From Dehalococcoidia bacterium (GTDB lineage Bacteria; Chloroflexota; Dehalococcoidia; Lucifugimonadales; UBA3495): a stretch of 5,622 nucleotides of DNA. The notes beneath the pieces were generated by a model. It searched no databases. It was not told the DNA's origin and saw only the letters and a list, made by a program, of their open reading frames with translations. The first letter of the stretch is position 1; each line of letters begins with the position of its first letter. Shown one piece after another: positions 1 to 5,213 of this stretch. The position numbers and the translations under genes were made by a program. The DNA lies in assembly GCA_002746355.1 (NCBI GenBank), contig NVWX01000055.1:9652-15273 (forward strand), written 5' to 3'.

Positions 1-11
1 GGGGGCTTTTT
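1..11 (+). terminator. Possible 3' half of an intrinsic terminator cut by the window edge
   Basis: The window opens with GGGGGC followed directly by five T. This is how the descending arm and U-tract of a rho-independent terminator look when read on the + strand. The ascending arm would lie to the left of the window, so no stem can be verified. It would end a + strand gene converging on the CMD-family gene, whose stop codon lies only a few bases away. The call rests on composition alone. Confidence 0.25.
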
Positions 12-14
12 GTT

Positions 15-575
15 CTAGACGGGTAGCGGCAGTTCCGTGATGTTGTCCGGTAGGCCGACGTCGAAGGCATTGATGTTGAAGGCTAGATTGGAGTAGTAGC
101 CCATGAGGTTGGTCAGTTCCACCATGCCGCGAACGCCGAACAGGGAGAAGGCCGCGTCGTAGTTGGCTTGGCTGACCTTGCGGGTCCGGAATAACTCTCG
201 TCCATATTCGATGACCGCTGACTCTTCGGCAGACAATGTGGGGAGGTCTTTCTTGTCGCGCAGGTTGTTCACTAGTTCGTCGCTCAGGCCCGACTGGCGG
301 CCAAAGGCGGCGTGGGCGTTCCAGATGAACTGGCAATCCATCTCCCGGGCGGTCAGGATCATGGCCAGTTCCCGCACGTTGGCGGGCAAACTGGACTCGT
401 CGCCGCGGATGTAGGCCCTGAAGTGCTCGCCCCGCTTGGCGATCTCGGGCACGTTGATCATGACGGAGATGGGCCCGATGTCCGGCACGCTGCCGCGTTG
501 ACTGACCATTTCGTCGAAGGCGGCCACCTGGTCTTGGGGCACGCTCTCTCTGCTTGCTGTAGGTATTCTCGACAC
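15..575 (-). CDS. Carboxymuconolactone decarboxylase (CMD)/AhpD-fold family protein
   Basis: This 186-residue protein belongs to the CMD/AhpD-like all-helical family, which includes gamma-carboxymuconolactone decarboxylases of the protocatechuate pathway and AhpD-type disulfide reductases. The recognisable core is at residues 66-105: NVRELAMILTAREMDCQFIWNAHAAF, then GLSDELVNNL. It matches the family pattern rEla..l.a....c.feW..H....G.s...i..l, with Cys81, Trp85 and His88 as the conserved positions. The AhpD peroxidase motif CxxC is absent, since Cys81 has no partner at 84, which argues against a peroxidase-type role. The rest (about 115-175) is helical and ends in a second conserved-looking segment, MVELTNLMGYYSNLAFNINAF. 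The start is GTG at 573-575, preceded by GGGAGG about 7 bases upstream; no ATG fits better. It is transcribed away from the exporter gene across a 134-bp spacer. No signal peptide is seen, so it is probably cytoplasmic. The family is secure but the substrate is unknown; true decarboxylase activity is not shown. Confidence 0.85.
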   Translation of the reverse strand: MSRIPTASRESVPQDQVAAFDEMVSQRGSVPDIGPISVMINVPEIAKRGEHFRAYIRGDESSLPANVRELAMILTAREMDCQFIWNAHAAFGRQSGLSDELVNNLRDKKDLPTLSAEESAVIEYGRELFRTRKVSQANYDAAFSLFGVRGMVELTNLMGYYSNLAFNINAFDVGLPDNITELPLPV

Positions 576-629
576 TTGGGCCTCCCGGTTTCCAGATTGT
601 TAGGTTCGCCGATTCCCTGCGGGCACCCA

Positions 630-635
630 ATGATA
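630..635 (-). promoter_or_regulatory. Candidate -10 box for the CMD-family gene
   Basis: On the minus strand this reads TATCAT, five of six matches to TATAAT, about 55 bases upstream of the GTG start. No good -35 hexamer is seen 16-18 bases further upstream, where the sequence is GC-rich and overlaps the GCCCG..CGGGC palindrome. If the box is real, the palindrome would sit where an operator could control this promoter. Confidence 0.25.
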
Positions 636-645
636 CAACAGCCGT

Positions 646-657
646 GCCCGGTCGGGC
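646..657. repeat. Short perfect palindrome GCCCG-GT-CGGGC in the divergent spacer
   Basis: Five-base arms GCCCG and CGGGC are separated by two bases. The site lies between the divergent CMD and exporter genes and only 5 bases from a second palindrome with the same geometry (663-676). Such paired dyads can be operators for a local regulator. GC-rich DNA also produces short dyads by chance, so this is a candidate only. Confidence 0.35.
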
Positions 658-662
658 CCTGG

Positions 663-676
663 GCCACAGGTGTGGC
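663..676. promoter_or_regulatory. Palindrome GCCACA-GG-TGTGGC, candidate operator upstream of the exporter
   Basis: Six-base perfect arms (GCCACA/TGTGGC) flank a two-base centre. The site ends 33 bases before the exporter ATG, in the position expected for the -35 region of an exporter promoter. A possible -10, TAATCT (696-701), lies downstream, but the nearest -35 (TGGCAC, 673-678) is weak. Exporter genes of this type are often controlled by TetR or MarR repressors binding such dyads; no regulator gene is in the window. Confidence 0.35.
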
Positions 677-709
677 ACGTCGTCCGAAACTGAAGTAATC
701 TAGGTTGAT

Positions 710-2245
710 ATGTCTTCGACCGACCCCACCCCCGGCTTAGCCAACCCCCGTTCGAACAAAGGAACTGGCCTGACGCAAAGCCCCAATTTCAAATATTGGG
801 TGTTCGGCGCGTTGGCCATCGGAATATTCGCCTCGGTGGTCGACCATGGCAGCGTCAACGTCGCGCTGCCGACCATCGCCGAAGAGTTCAATACCGACCT
901 GCCCACGATCCAGTGGGTGGTGATCATCTACGCCCTGACCATCGCCGCCTTGCTTCTGCCCATGGGGCGGCTCTCGGACATCGTCGGCCGCAAGAAGATC
1001 TACATCATCGGGATGGTGGTGCTTGGCGCCGGGGCCGCGCTGTCTGGCTTTTCGCCGGCTTTGGAGATGATGTTCCCCTCCCGTGTCCTGCAAGGAGTTG
1101 GGTCGGCCATGACACAGGGAACGGGCATGGCCATCATCACCGCCGCCTTTCCCGCCAACGAAAAAGGAAGGGCGATCGGACTGTTCATGACCATGGTCGG
1201 CGTGGGAGCGGTTGCCGGCCCAGCCATCGGCGGGGTGGTCGTTGATGCTTTCGGCTGGAGGGTGGTTTTCTTCCTGACGCTGCCGTTGGAGGTTATCGGG
1301 ATCGCCGCTACTGCATGGGTGATGCGGGGCTGGACAGAGGTCCAAGAGACCAGCGGCACCCGGTTCGATTGGTGGGGCGCGGCGTTGTCCACCGGGATAC
1401 TGGTGTCCTTGATGCTGGCCTTGACCACTGGCAATAAGGCCGGCTGGCTTTCCCCGCCAATCATCGTTGCGTTCGGCGCGACGGTCATGATGCTGGTCAC
1501 GTTCATCTGGTGGGAACTGCGCACGGATGCTCCGATGCTGGACCTGCGGTTGTTCAAAGGCAGGACGTTTACCTTTGGCGTTTCCGCGGCGTTCCTGACG
1601 TTCTTGGGCTCGTCGGCGGTCTTGTTCATGATGCCGTTTTACATGCAGAACGTTCTGGGCTATAGCGCCAAAACGGCCGGGTTTGTGGTGGTGCCCGGAG
1701 CCATTTGCATGGCGGTATTGGGGACGGTGAGCGGGGTGCTCTCCGACCGGTTCGGGCGGCGGCCCTTCACCGTGGGTGGGCTGGCGTGTTCGGCGACGGG
1801 GTTAATGATCTTGTCGCGGGTCACCGAGGACTCTTCCCTGTTCATGGTGGTCCCGGCCCTGATGCTGATGAACACCGGCATGGGAATCTTCTATTCGCCC
1901 AACTCCAGCTCGGTGATGAGCACCGTTACCCAGGTCAAGTATGGGGTGGTGTCCGGTTTCTTGAACCTAGTGCGGAACGCCGCCAATGTCACCAGCATCG
2001 CCTTCGCCACCATCATCGTAACCACCACCATGGCTTCTCAGGGCTTCGAGCCCAGCCTGGAGGCGGTGCGTGGTGACGTTCAGGGGGTTAGCCATGCGTT
2101 TACTCTGGGACTCCGATACGCATTCCTGGCGATGATGGGCATCGTGCTGGCTGCCATGACTTTTTCGGCGTTGCAACCAGATCATGTGGAAGACCCGGAG
2201 TTGTCGGAAGCGGACGACTTGGCGGAATCCAAGTCAGAGGTCTGA
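710..2245 (+). CDS. MFS exporter, DHA2 (EmrB/QacA-like) 14-TM family
   Basis: This 511-residue inner-membrane proton-coupled exporter has the length and about 14 hydrophobic segments typical of the DHA2 drug:H+ antiporter family. A 28-residue hydrophilic N-terminus precedes TM1. Motif D1 is VDHGSVNVALPTIAEEF (44-60), which keeps the Asp of the usual LDxTIVNVALP. Motif A is GRLSDIVGRKK (86-96). Motif B is RVLQGVGSAMTQG (125-137), with its membrane Arg125. The antiporter motif C is GVGAVAGPAIGG (164-175). A second motif-A-like loop, GVLSDRFGRRP (342-352), marks the C-terminal half. The tail after about 490 is acidic. The ATG at 710 has only a weak upstream AGG; no better in-frame start precedes TM1. 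It diverges from the CMD-family gene and converges on the broken membrane-protein gene with 15 bases between stops. Family and export direction are well supported; the substrate is not predictable. Confidence 0.93.
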   Translation: MSSTDPTPGLANPRSNKGTGLTQSPNFKYWVFGALAIGIFASVVDHGSVNVALPTIAEEFNTDLPTIQWVVIIYALTIAALLLPMGRLSDIVGRKKIYIIGMVVLGAGAALSGFSPALEMMFPSRVLQGVGSAMTQGTGMAIITAAFPANEKGRAIGLFMTMVGVGAVAGPAIGGVVVDAFGWRVVFFLTLPLEVIGIAATAWVMRGWTEVQETSGTRFDWWGAALSTGILVSLMLALTTGNKAGWLSPPIIVAFGATVMMLVTFIWWELRTDAPMLDLRLFKGRTFTFGVSAAFLTFLGSSAVLFMMPFYMQNVLGYSAKTAGFVVVPGAICMAVLGTVSGVLSDRFGRRPFTVGGLACSATGLMILSRVTEDSSLFMVVPALMLMNTGMGIFYSPNSSSVMSTVTQVKYGVVSGFLNLVRNAANVTSIAFATIIVTTTMASQGFEPSLEAVRGDVQGVSHAFTLGLRYAFLAMMGIVLAAMTFSALQPDHVEDPELSEADDLAESKSEV

Positions 2246-2260
2246 TGCTCTATTTAGGCC

Positions 2261-2596
2261 TTACAGCGGGCTCTGACCCAACACGCCGGCGAACCGCAGA
2301 CCCCAGAGGGTTCCCGACAACACTGTCGCTGTGATCAGGGTGTAGGTGGCGCGGTTCTTCCAGGCAGGCCCCCACCAACTGCCGTGGGACGGCGCCAGCC
2401 ACCAGCCCCGCGCCAGCATGAGCAAGGTCACCGCCAAGAAGGGCCAAGTCAGCACCTGCAACGCAGGGGCGAAGGCCAGCCCGGCTGAGGAACCCCCCAG
2501 TAAACCGAGCAGGCCCGGCACCACTCATCACCAGGGCAGTGGCAGCAGTTCGCTGAGCAGGCTAACGAAGGGTTTTTCTATGTGGAGTAGGTTCAT
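2261..2596 (-). pseudogene. Small multi-TM membrane protein gene interrupted by two consecutive TGA codons
   Basis: Reading from ATG at 2594-2596, the frame gives MNLLHIEKPFVSLLSELLPL then PW, followed by two adjacent TGA codons (2530-2525). It then continues in the same frame as an open 87-codon stretch to a TAA at 2261-2263. The downstream part begins at GTG 2522-2524 and contains two or three hydrophobic segments (about 3-20, 21-39 and 59-82), joined by a Trp-rich loop WWLAPSHGSWWGPAWKNR. The upstream 22 codons look like the natural N-terminus of the same protein, which would total about 109-111 residues. An AGGA lies about 10 bases before the ATG. The simplest reading is a disrupted gene. 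The alternative is a 22-codon leader coupled to a GTG-started 87-residue protein. TGA-as-Trp is unlikely: the intact genes use TGG at all 19 Trp positions counted. I do not recognise the family. Confidence 0.5.
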
Positions 2597-2615
2597 GGTT
2601 AATCATTCCTAGTTT

Positions 2616-2639
2616 CCGGCGGCAACAGCGCTACGCCGG
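2616..2639. repeat. Short inverted repeat CCGGCG...CGCCGG
   Basis: Perfect six-base arms (2616-2621 and 2634-2639) enclose a 12-base loop that itself contains the palindrome AGCGCT. The element abuts the outer end of the larger palindrome at 2640 and lies 20 bases upstream of the minus-strand ATG at 2596. It may be part of the same repeat unit or a separate transcript hairpin; nothing decides between them. Confidence 0.35.
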
Positions 2640-2723
2640 TGTCACCCTGAGCGAAGCCGAAGGGTCTGCCAAGGCGGTGATTGGCAGATTCTTCGTCGGC
2701 CTCCGGCTCTCCTCAGAATGACA
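2640..2723. repeat. 84-bp imperfect palindromic interspersed repeat (MITE/REP-like hairpin)
   Basis: The outer ends are TGTCA (2640-2644) and TGACA (2719-2723). CTGAG (2647-2651) pairs with CTCAG (2712-2716), and AGCCGAAGG on the left corresponds to AGCCGGAGG in the reverse complement of the right arm. The inner arms TCTGCCAA (2665-2672) and TTGGCAGA (2681-2688) are perfect and enclose the loop GGCGGTGA. The right arm carries about 10 extra bases (an extra CGACGAAGAA-like segment), so the stem has one large bulge. From memory, TGTCATTCTGAG...GAAGAATCT-type sequences recur as intergenic repeats in several environmental phyla, including Chloroflexota. Here it sits in non-coding DNA next to a broken gene, as a non-autonomous repeat would. 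No transposase is present. Confidence 0.7.
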
Positions 2724-2770
2724 GGTATGTGGGCGAGGCAGGGGAGCTGAACGCTGTTACCCATTGCCAG

Positions 2771-2793
2771 GTCCTTCAACAGGCTCAGGATTA
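2771..2793. repeat. Partial inverted relative of the palindromic repeat arm
   Basis: Read on the minus strand this segment is TAATCCTGAGCCTGTTGAAG followed by GAC, continuing into CTGGCAA. It shares CCTGAGC, GAAGG and CTG-CAA, in order and spacing, with the left arm of the palindrome at 2640-2672. The CCTGAGCCTGTYGAAGGA form is a variant I recall as a common intergenic repeat. It is probably a decayed or half copy in opposite orientation, 47 bases beyond the full palindrome. Confidence 0.5.
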
Positions 2794-2827
2794 GCGAGCG
2801 TGGGCCGATCGCTCTCGGTGCACCACC

Positions 2828-3190
2828 CTACTCATCGACCAAAGTCCGCGTCACGTCCACAGTCGCGTAGGACCAGGCGATCTTGAAGGGCTCCTCTCCG
2901 GTGTTGATCAGGCGGTGGTGAGTGCCCGGCGTGATGAAGGCGGCGTCGTATTGCCGCACATAGTTCTCTTCTCCATTGATCATTAAGATGCCTTCACCCT
3001 CGATAACGATCACCGACTCCTCGGCGTTGTGGAAGTGGATGGTGTTGGAAGTCCCAGCTTGGAAGGTGGTGATGCCGCTGGATATCTCGGTGGCGCCCAC
3101 CTCTTTGGTCACGCTACTGGCAACCGACACGCCCGGCGCGCGTTGCACGGTTTCCACTTCTTCTTTTCGGATCACGCGTGGCTCTGACAT
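2828..3190 (-). CDS. Single-domain cupin protein
   Basis: This small 120-residue cytoplasmic beta-barrel protein has both cupin metal-binding motifs. Motif 1 is TIHFHNAEESVIVIEGEG (50-67), giving His52, His54 and Glu58. Motif 2 is ITPGTHHRLIN (86-96), giving His92 and Asn96. The complete 3-His/1-Glu ligand set predicts a bound divalent metal such as Fe, Mn, Ni or Zn. Residues 1-40 form a short N-terminal strand region, and the protein ends shortly after the barrel, the normal size for a stand-alone cupin. The ATG at 3188-3190 has AAGGAAG 5-6 bases upstream. It lies 23 bases downstream of the HpaB-type monooxygenase on the same strand, so the two are probably co-transcribed. Cupins of this kind include dioxygenases, isomerases and binding proteins. 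A role in processing or sensing the monooxygenase product is an inference from context. Confidence 0.88.
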   Translation of the reverse strand: MSEPRVIRKEEVETVQRAPGVSVASSVTKEVGATEISSGITTFQAGTSNTIHFHNAEESVIVIEGEGILMINGEENYVRQYDAAFITPGTHHRLINTGEEPFKIAWSYATVDVTRTLVDE

Positions 3191-3213
3191 CTGAACTTCC
3201 TTACTTAAGATAT

Positions 3214-4668
3214 TTAATCTTGGGCCAGGAATTCCCGCACCAAGTTGCTGGCGGGTTCCCGGTCGGTCATGTTGTATAGGATCACGGCATTGCGCACCGA
3301 GTCGGCCTGGAAGAACCGCTCGTAGAGTATCTGACGGGCCCCAAAGGCGCTGCAGCTCACGTCCCAGGCCAGCCGGAACAACTGCACCCGGTCCTTGGCC
3401 GACGACGTATCGGTCTCCAGGTAGCGGCTGATGTCTTCGGCCAGCGGGCCTTCCATATCAGCCTCGGTGGGCAAGGCCATCAAGCTACTGGAACCCAGGA
3501 GGTGCAGTATCTCGCCCATCCTGGGATACATGCGGATGAACATGTTGCGGGCCACTTGCAGGGGCAGCTCGGAAGGACACATCACGCCCCATTCGTCGAT
3601 CTTGGCGTCCACTTCCGCCGTCCGCAAGCAGGCCTTGGTGACTTCCAGGTTCTCGATGATCTCGGCGATCATCGTCTGGACCTGGGTCTGGTCGTTGGAG
3701 CCGAGAGTCTCGGTCATGAGATTGGCCAGCCCCAAGACGAACTCGCACTTGGCCACGTTCCTGGTCACAACTTGTTGGCCGGCGTGAAGGTGCCGGTGGG
3801 TGGCGAGCTGCATGTTGTTGCAGAGAGCAACGTCGCCCAAGAGAAACACCCGCTCCCAGGGCACCAGCACGTTGTCGAAGAAGGCCACGGCGTCCATCTC
3901 CTCGAAGCGGGAGCCCAGGGGATGGTCGAAATGGGAACGGCTGAGGTCGAAGCTCTCCCGGCATTGGAACTTGAGGCCAGGGGTGTTGCAGGGGATGGCG
4001 AAGGCGAAGGACGTGGGGCTTGGCGCGTTGTCCGGCAGCATGTGGGAGGTTGTCGGATAGAGGGCGATCTCCTCGGACAGAGGGGCCAGCGTGGCCAGGA
4101 CCCGCGCTCCGTGGACGATGATTCCGGCATCGGTCTCTTTGATTACTGAGAGGGCGATGTCGGTCCGGTCTTCCAGGGGAGTGGCGCCCGGCGCCCGGTT
4201 GCGTTGCAGGTTCAGCAGCGTGTGTGTCAGCACCAGGTCGTTCTCGCGGATGAGTTCGTAGTAGTTCTGCATGTTCTGCTTGAACTCGGGCCGGTTCTGG
4301 GCGAAGTAGTCGCCGGCTGCGGCCATGGCCATCATGTTCACGTTCATGAAGTCGGGGCTGCGGCCCATCATCCCGCAGGTGGTCCGGGCCCAGTGTTGCA
4401 TCATCACCCGCCGCCGCTCCAGGTCCTCGATGGTCCGCGGGGTGAGGAACGACAGACCGACACGGTCGCCGGTGGTGGGCGACTCGTAGGTCATCTCGTC
4501 GCGAAGTTTAACGTCGTGCTGCATGTCCAGCAGTTTGGCCATGGTCTGCACCCCGTTGCGCAGGCCGGGGTGGGTGGTGACGTCCTTGACCCTCTTGCCG
4601 TTCAGATAGACCTCGGCCGGGTTGTCGTGGAGAGACTTGATGTACTCCGCTCCAGTTCTCGCTGGCAT
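3214..4668 (-). CDS. HpaB-family FADH2-dependent monooxygenase (4-hydroxyphenylacetate 3-hydroxylase-like)
   Basis: This 484-residue protein has the full length of the HpaB/PvcC/HpaH family (acyl-CoA-dehydrogenase-like fold), whose members ortho-hydroxylate phenols using FADH2 supplied by a separate reductase. Family features include RTGAEYIKSLHDNPAEVYLNG at the N-terminus (4-24), MMGRSPDFMN (100-109), LTHTLLNLQRNR (147-158), VHGARVLATLAPLSEEI (185-201) and FFDNVLVPWERVFL (263-276). In the characterised enzymes an Arg, a Tyr four residues later and a downstream His bind the phenol. The apparent equivalents here are Arg103, Phe107 and His149, so the Tyr appears replaced by Phe. Cys98 is alone: the second Cys four residues on and the later Cys that hold the [4Fe-4S] cluster of 4-hydroxybutyryl-CoA dehydratase (Gly102 and Gln298 here) are missing, which favours a monooxygenase. 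GGAGGT lies 6 bases before the ATG. It heads an operon with the cupin. No HpaC-type reductase is in the window. Family is confident; substrate is unknown. Confidence 0.92.
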   Translation of the reverse strand: MPARTGAEYIKSLHDNPAEVYLNGKRVKDVTTHPGLRNGVQTMAKLLDMQHDVKLRDEMTYESPTTGDRVGLSFLTPRTIEDLERRRVMMQHWARTTCGMMGRSPDFMNVNMMAMAAAGDYFAQNRPEFKQNMQNYYELIRENDLVLTHTLLNLQRNRAPGATPLEDRTDIALSVIKETDAGIIVHGARVLATLAPLSEEIALYPTTSHMLPDNAPSPTSFAFAIPCNTPGLKFQCRESFDLSRSHFDHPLGSRFEEMDAVAFFDNVLVPWERVFLLGDVALCNNMQLATHRHLHAGQQVVTRNVAKCEFVLGLANLMTETLGSNDQTQVQTMIAEIIENLEVTKACLRTAEVDAKIDEWGVMCPSELPLQVARNMFIRMYPRMGEILHLLGSSSLMALPTEADMEGPLAEDISRYLETDTSSAKDRVQLFRLAWDVSCSAFGARQILYERFFQADSVRNAVILYNMTDREPASNLVREFLAQD

Positions 4669-4704
4669 GGCCGTACCTCCGTGACTCGGGCCCTGGGGAT
4701 TTCT

Positions 4705-4718
4705 AATATACGATTATC
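4705..4718 (-). promoter_or_regulatory. Candidate -10 region(s) for the HpaB-cupin operon
   Basis: Two overlapping options exist on the minus strand: GATAAT (4713-4718), five of six matches to TATAAT, and TATATT (4705-4710). Both are about 40-50 bases upstream of the monooxygenase ATG, in the only AT-rich part of the spacer. No strong -35 is seen for either. ATCTC (4716-4720) and GAGAT (4732-4736) form a dyad with an 11-base centre overlapping the first option and could be an operator. Confidence 0.35.
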
Positions 4719-4767
4719 TCTGCTGAACGGTGAGATGGTATCACGCCCGGCGCCCGCGGCCCCTTAA

Positions 4768-4791
4768 CCGTTGCCCCGTTGCCCCGTTGCC
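4768..4791. repeat. Three perfect tandem copies of CCGTTGCC
   Basis: The octamer CCGTTGCC occurs head to tail at 4768-4775, 4776-4783 and 4784-4791 with no mismatches. It sits in the divergent spacer, 57 bases upstream of the ABM gene start and about 100 bases from the HpaB start. Each copy provides a TTGCC that resembles part of a -35 box. The array could be iterated regulator sites or a slippage-prone microsatellite-like tract. Confidence 0.8.
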
Positions 4792-4807
4792 ATAAAGGGC
4801 GTAATAT
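4779..4807 (+). promoter_or_regulatory. Candidate sigma70-type promoter for the ABM-Rid operon
   Basis: TTGCCC (4779-4784) and TAATAT (4802-4807) are separated by exactly 17 bases, each matching four of six consensus positions. A start near 4814 would give a leader of about 34 bases. The -35 spans the junction of the second and third octamer copies. A change in copy number would leave an equivalent -35 in the same position because the repeat is in phase with itself. Confidence 0.4.
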
Positions 4808-4847
4808 TCGCCTGCCATCAGAGGCAATCAGAATTCGGAGAGAAGAT

Positions 4848-5165
4848 ATGTATGTAGTGATCGTTCCTATTCAGATCGAACAAGGACACCGGGACGAGTT
4901 CCTGGAAGCGCTGATGGTGGACGCCAAGGGGGCCAATGAAGACGAGCCTGGCTGCCTGCGGTTCGACGCGGTCCAAGATGCTGACGACGACCACCGCATC
5001 TGGCTCTATGAAGTCTACAAAGACGAGGCGGCCTTCCAGGACCACCTGAAGGCGCCCCACTTTGCTGTGTTCAAGAAAGCCGCCGACAAGTGGCGTGTGG
5101 AGGGTATCCAGGGTTCGGCCCGGGGCAGCATGAACCTCTATCCGACCGACGCAAACTGGCGGTAA
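4848..5165 (+). CDS. Antibiotic biosynthesis monooxygenase (ABM)-domain protein, YgiN/LsrG-like
   Basis: This 105-residue small dimeric alpha+beta (ferredoxin-like) protein of the ABM superfamily contains cofactor-less quinol monooxygenases and LsrG-type isomerases. Family hallmarks are the N-terminal strand MYVVIVPIQIEQGHRDEFLEAL (1-22), then NEDEPGCLRFDAVQD (30-44), then WLYEVYKDEAAFQDHLKAPHF (52-72) with His66 and His71. A basic C-terminal tail (83-105) follows. The chosen ATG at 4848 has GGAGAGAAG a few bases upstream and gives the usual family length. The in-frame extension back to a TTG at 4779 runs through the tandem octamer repeat and a promoter-like sequence and is not credible coding. 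It is followed 48 bases later by the Rid gene on the same strand and diverges from HpaB. It may oxidise or isomerise a quinol or catechol made by the locus, an inference. Family membership is strong, exact reaction unknown. Confidence 0.9.
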   Translation: MYVVIVPIQIEQGHRDEFLEALMVDAKGANEDEPGCLRFDAVQDADDDHRIWLYEVYKDEAAFQDHLKAPHFAVFKKAADKWRVEGIQGSARGSMNLYPTDANWR

Positions 5166-5186
5166 GCCGCTGATTCTTCCAGCAAT

Positions 5187-5201
5187 AAATCGAATTGATT
5201 T
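5187..5201. repeat. AT-rich dyad AAATC-GAATT-GATTT between ABM and Rid genes
   Basis: Perfect five-base arms flank a five-base centre, ending just before the GGGAGG ribosome-binding site of the Rid gene. It stands out as the most AT-rich short tract in the operon. It could be a small internal regulatory or mRNA-processing hairpin. With 5-bp arms, chance occurrence is quite possible. Confidence 0.25.
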
Positions 5202-5213
5202 GGGAGGGCCGTA

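Larger units (their letters stand above)
2597..2827. other. Gene-free spacer rich in inverted repeats
   Basis: No convincing coding frame is present in these 231 bases between the broken membrane-protein gene and the cupin stop. The stretch holds a hairpin (2616-2639), an 84-bp imperfect palindrome (2640-2723) and an inverted partial relative of its arm (2771-2793). A 5-bp stem GAGCG/CGCTC (2796-2800 with 2810-2814) also lies 14 bases beyond the cupin stop. That last stem has no T-run, so it is at best a weak terminator for the HpaB-cupin operon. Confidence 0.6.

Noticed and set aside
312..698. 128-codon + strand open frame upstream of the exporter
   Set aside because: It lies antisense to the well-supported CMD-family gene, has no family-like motifs and runs into the promoter spacer. 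High GC explains such open frames.
2525..2530. Genetic code with TGA read as Trp (or selenocysteine)
   Set aside because: The intact genes use TGG at all 19 Trp positions counted and contain no internal TGA. The GC content is high, and two adjacent TGA codons with no recoding hairpin evident do not fit selenocysteine insertion.
2250..2531. 93-codon minus-strand frame starting in the TGATGA region
   Set aside because: It is in a different frame from the hydrophobic protein with membrane-protein character. Its Arg/Gly/Ala-rich product looks like a frame shadow.
2640..2793. CRISPR array
   Set aside because: The repeats are palindromic arms of one hairpin plus a single inverted relative. There are no regularly spaced direct repeats, spacers or cas genes.
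3191..3213. Promoter or terminator between HpaB and cupin genes
   Set aside because: The 23-base gap holds only the cupin ribosome-binding site and an AT-rich stretch. There is no hairpin or T-run, and it is too short to support an independent promoter with confidence.
3502..4149. 215-codon + strand frame antisense to the HpaB gene
   Set aside because: It is rich in His, Gly, Leu and Val in the pattern typical of a reverse-complement shadow, and it overlaps the full-length HpaB homologue.
4204..4767. 187-codon + strand frame opposite the HpaB N-terminus
   Set aside because: It is antisense to a conserved enzyme and covers the HpaB ribosome-binding site and promoter region. Its product is His/Val-biased with no recognisable domain.
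4779..4847. Extended N-terminus of the ABM protein from a TTG start
   Set aside because: The added 23 residues are basic and unlike the family. The frame begins inside the tandem octamer array and covers a promoter-like -10, whereas ATG 4848 has a good ribosome-binding site and gives the normal domain start.
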